Source: Lachnospiraceae bacterium MD308 (lineage in GTDB: Bacteria > Bacillota > Clostridia > Lachnospirales > Lachnospiraceae). From it: 64,000 nucleotides of DNA. Under the pieces are notes generated by a model. That model was not told the origin of the DNA. It made no database searches and saw nothing but the letters and a program-made list of their open reading frames with translations. Positions 63,846 through 64,000 of this stretch are shown piece after piece; the first letter of the stretch is position 1; every line of letters starts with the position of its first letter. Location of the stretch: NCBI GenBank assembly GCA_000403475.2, contig KE159795.1, positions 992,983-1,056,982 of the forward strand. Reading direction: 5' to 3'. The position numbers and the translations under genes were made by a program.

Positions 63846-64000
63846 TCATCGGAAACTGAAATGCTTCAATGCTTCCTCTATCACCTTTATTTTATCTTCT
63901 GGACACCCCGGATACTCCCTCTTTGGTACATCCACTTTATTGGGTGCGTCATGCATAGACAGCCCATGTTTCCGTTTGACTTCCGCAATATACTTCGTAT
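63846..64000 (-). CDS. C-terminal part of an unrecognised gene, cut by window edge
   Basis: The minus-strand frame enters the window and reads KYIAEVKRKHGLSMHDAPN, then KVDVPKREYPGCPEDKIKV and IEEALKHFSFR before the stop. At least 50 residues, basic then acidic. Not recognised. It may continue in a larger gene to the right. Its codon use looks genuine, with no in-frame stops. Confidence 0.5.
   Translation of the reverse strand, partial: TKYIAEVKRKHGLSMHDAPNKVDVPKREYPGCPEDKIKVIEEALKHFSFR

Noticed and set aside
1-64000. CRISPR arrays, tRNA or rRNA genes
   Set aside because: No regularly spaced identical repeats, no cloverleaf-like TTCGA blocks and no rRNA core sequence were recognised by reading; the only tandem repeats are the degenerate set at 30195-30325.

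Overview
The window looks like a chromosomal segment of an anaerobic Gram-positive Clostridia, most likely a gut Lachnospiraceae. This rests on purine-rich Shine-Dalgarno sites before most starts, lipoprotein-type binding proteins, BceAB-like and Pst/PhoPR modules, an Amylosucrase-type GH13 enzyme, and Firmicutes families such as CD3324, DUF3795, DUF4180 and DUF6061. The genus is inference only.

Layout. 1-7.3 kb: the end of an aldehyde dehydrogenase gene, a membrane-anchored polysaccharide deacetylase, a SanA/YdcF-like protein, an amylosucrase-family GH13 enzyme and a bioY-bioB-bioD operon with two BirA-type operators over its promoter. 7.3-22.6 kb: a run of 14 minus-strand genes that appears to be one hexuronate operon. 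It encodes both branches of uronate breakdown (UxaC; UxaB/UxaA for galacturonate; a UxuB domain and UxuA for glucuronate), KDG kinase, and a KDPG aldolase fused to the fructuronate reductase. Upstream in the same run lie a three-gene polar-amino-acid-type ABC importer, three two-cupin proteins and two TIM-barrel isomerases of unknown substrate. A divergent GntR regulator faces this run across a perfect palindrome. I regard the unassigned upstream part as the best candidate for an undescribed catabolic module. A LacI regulator with two cre-like operators follows.

24.6-37 kb: a BceAB-like ABC exporter with its own two-component system and a RhuM gene between them, a DUF3795 gene and a macrodomain gene, an XRE membrane regulator plus lipoprotein, a DUF4143 ATPase flanked by a duplicated Cdd1 gene tail, and CPBP protease and DUF4180 genes. 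37-49 kb: acetolactate synthase with a frameshift in a G13 tract, TetR, AraC/EamA pair, a peptidase E-RsmH fusion, an IS110-family element with long noncoding flanks, a small EamA protein, a TetR/MFS efflux pair with a near-ideal operator, and a nitroreductase/HxlR pair.

49-64 kb is AT-rich and more accessory: a decayed NUDIX gene, small proteins, a complete pstSCAB-phoU-phoP-phoR phosphate locus, decayed sequence, RNHCP and CD3324 genes, an orphan gene, an IS256-family transposase, a membrane protein resembling the TRADD-N-associated transmembrane family, and an intact IS630-family element with TA duplication and a -1 frameshift site. No rRNA, tRNA or CRISPR array was recognised.
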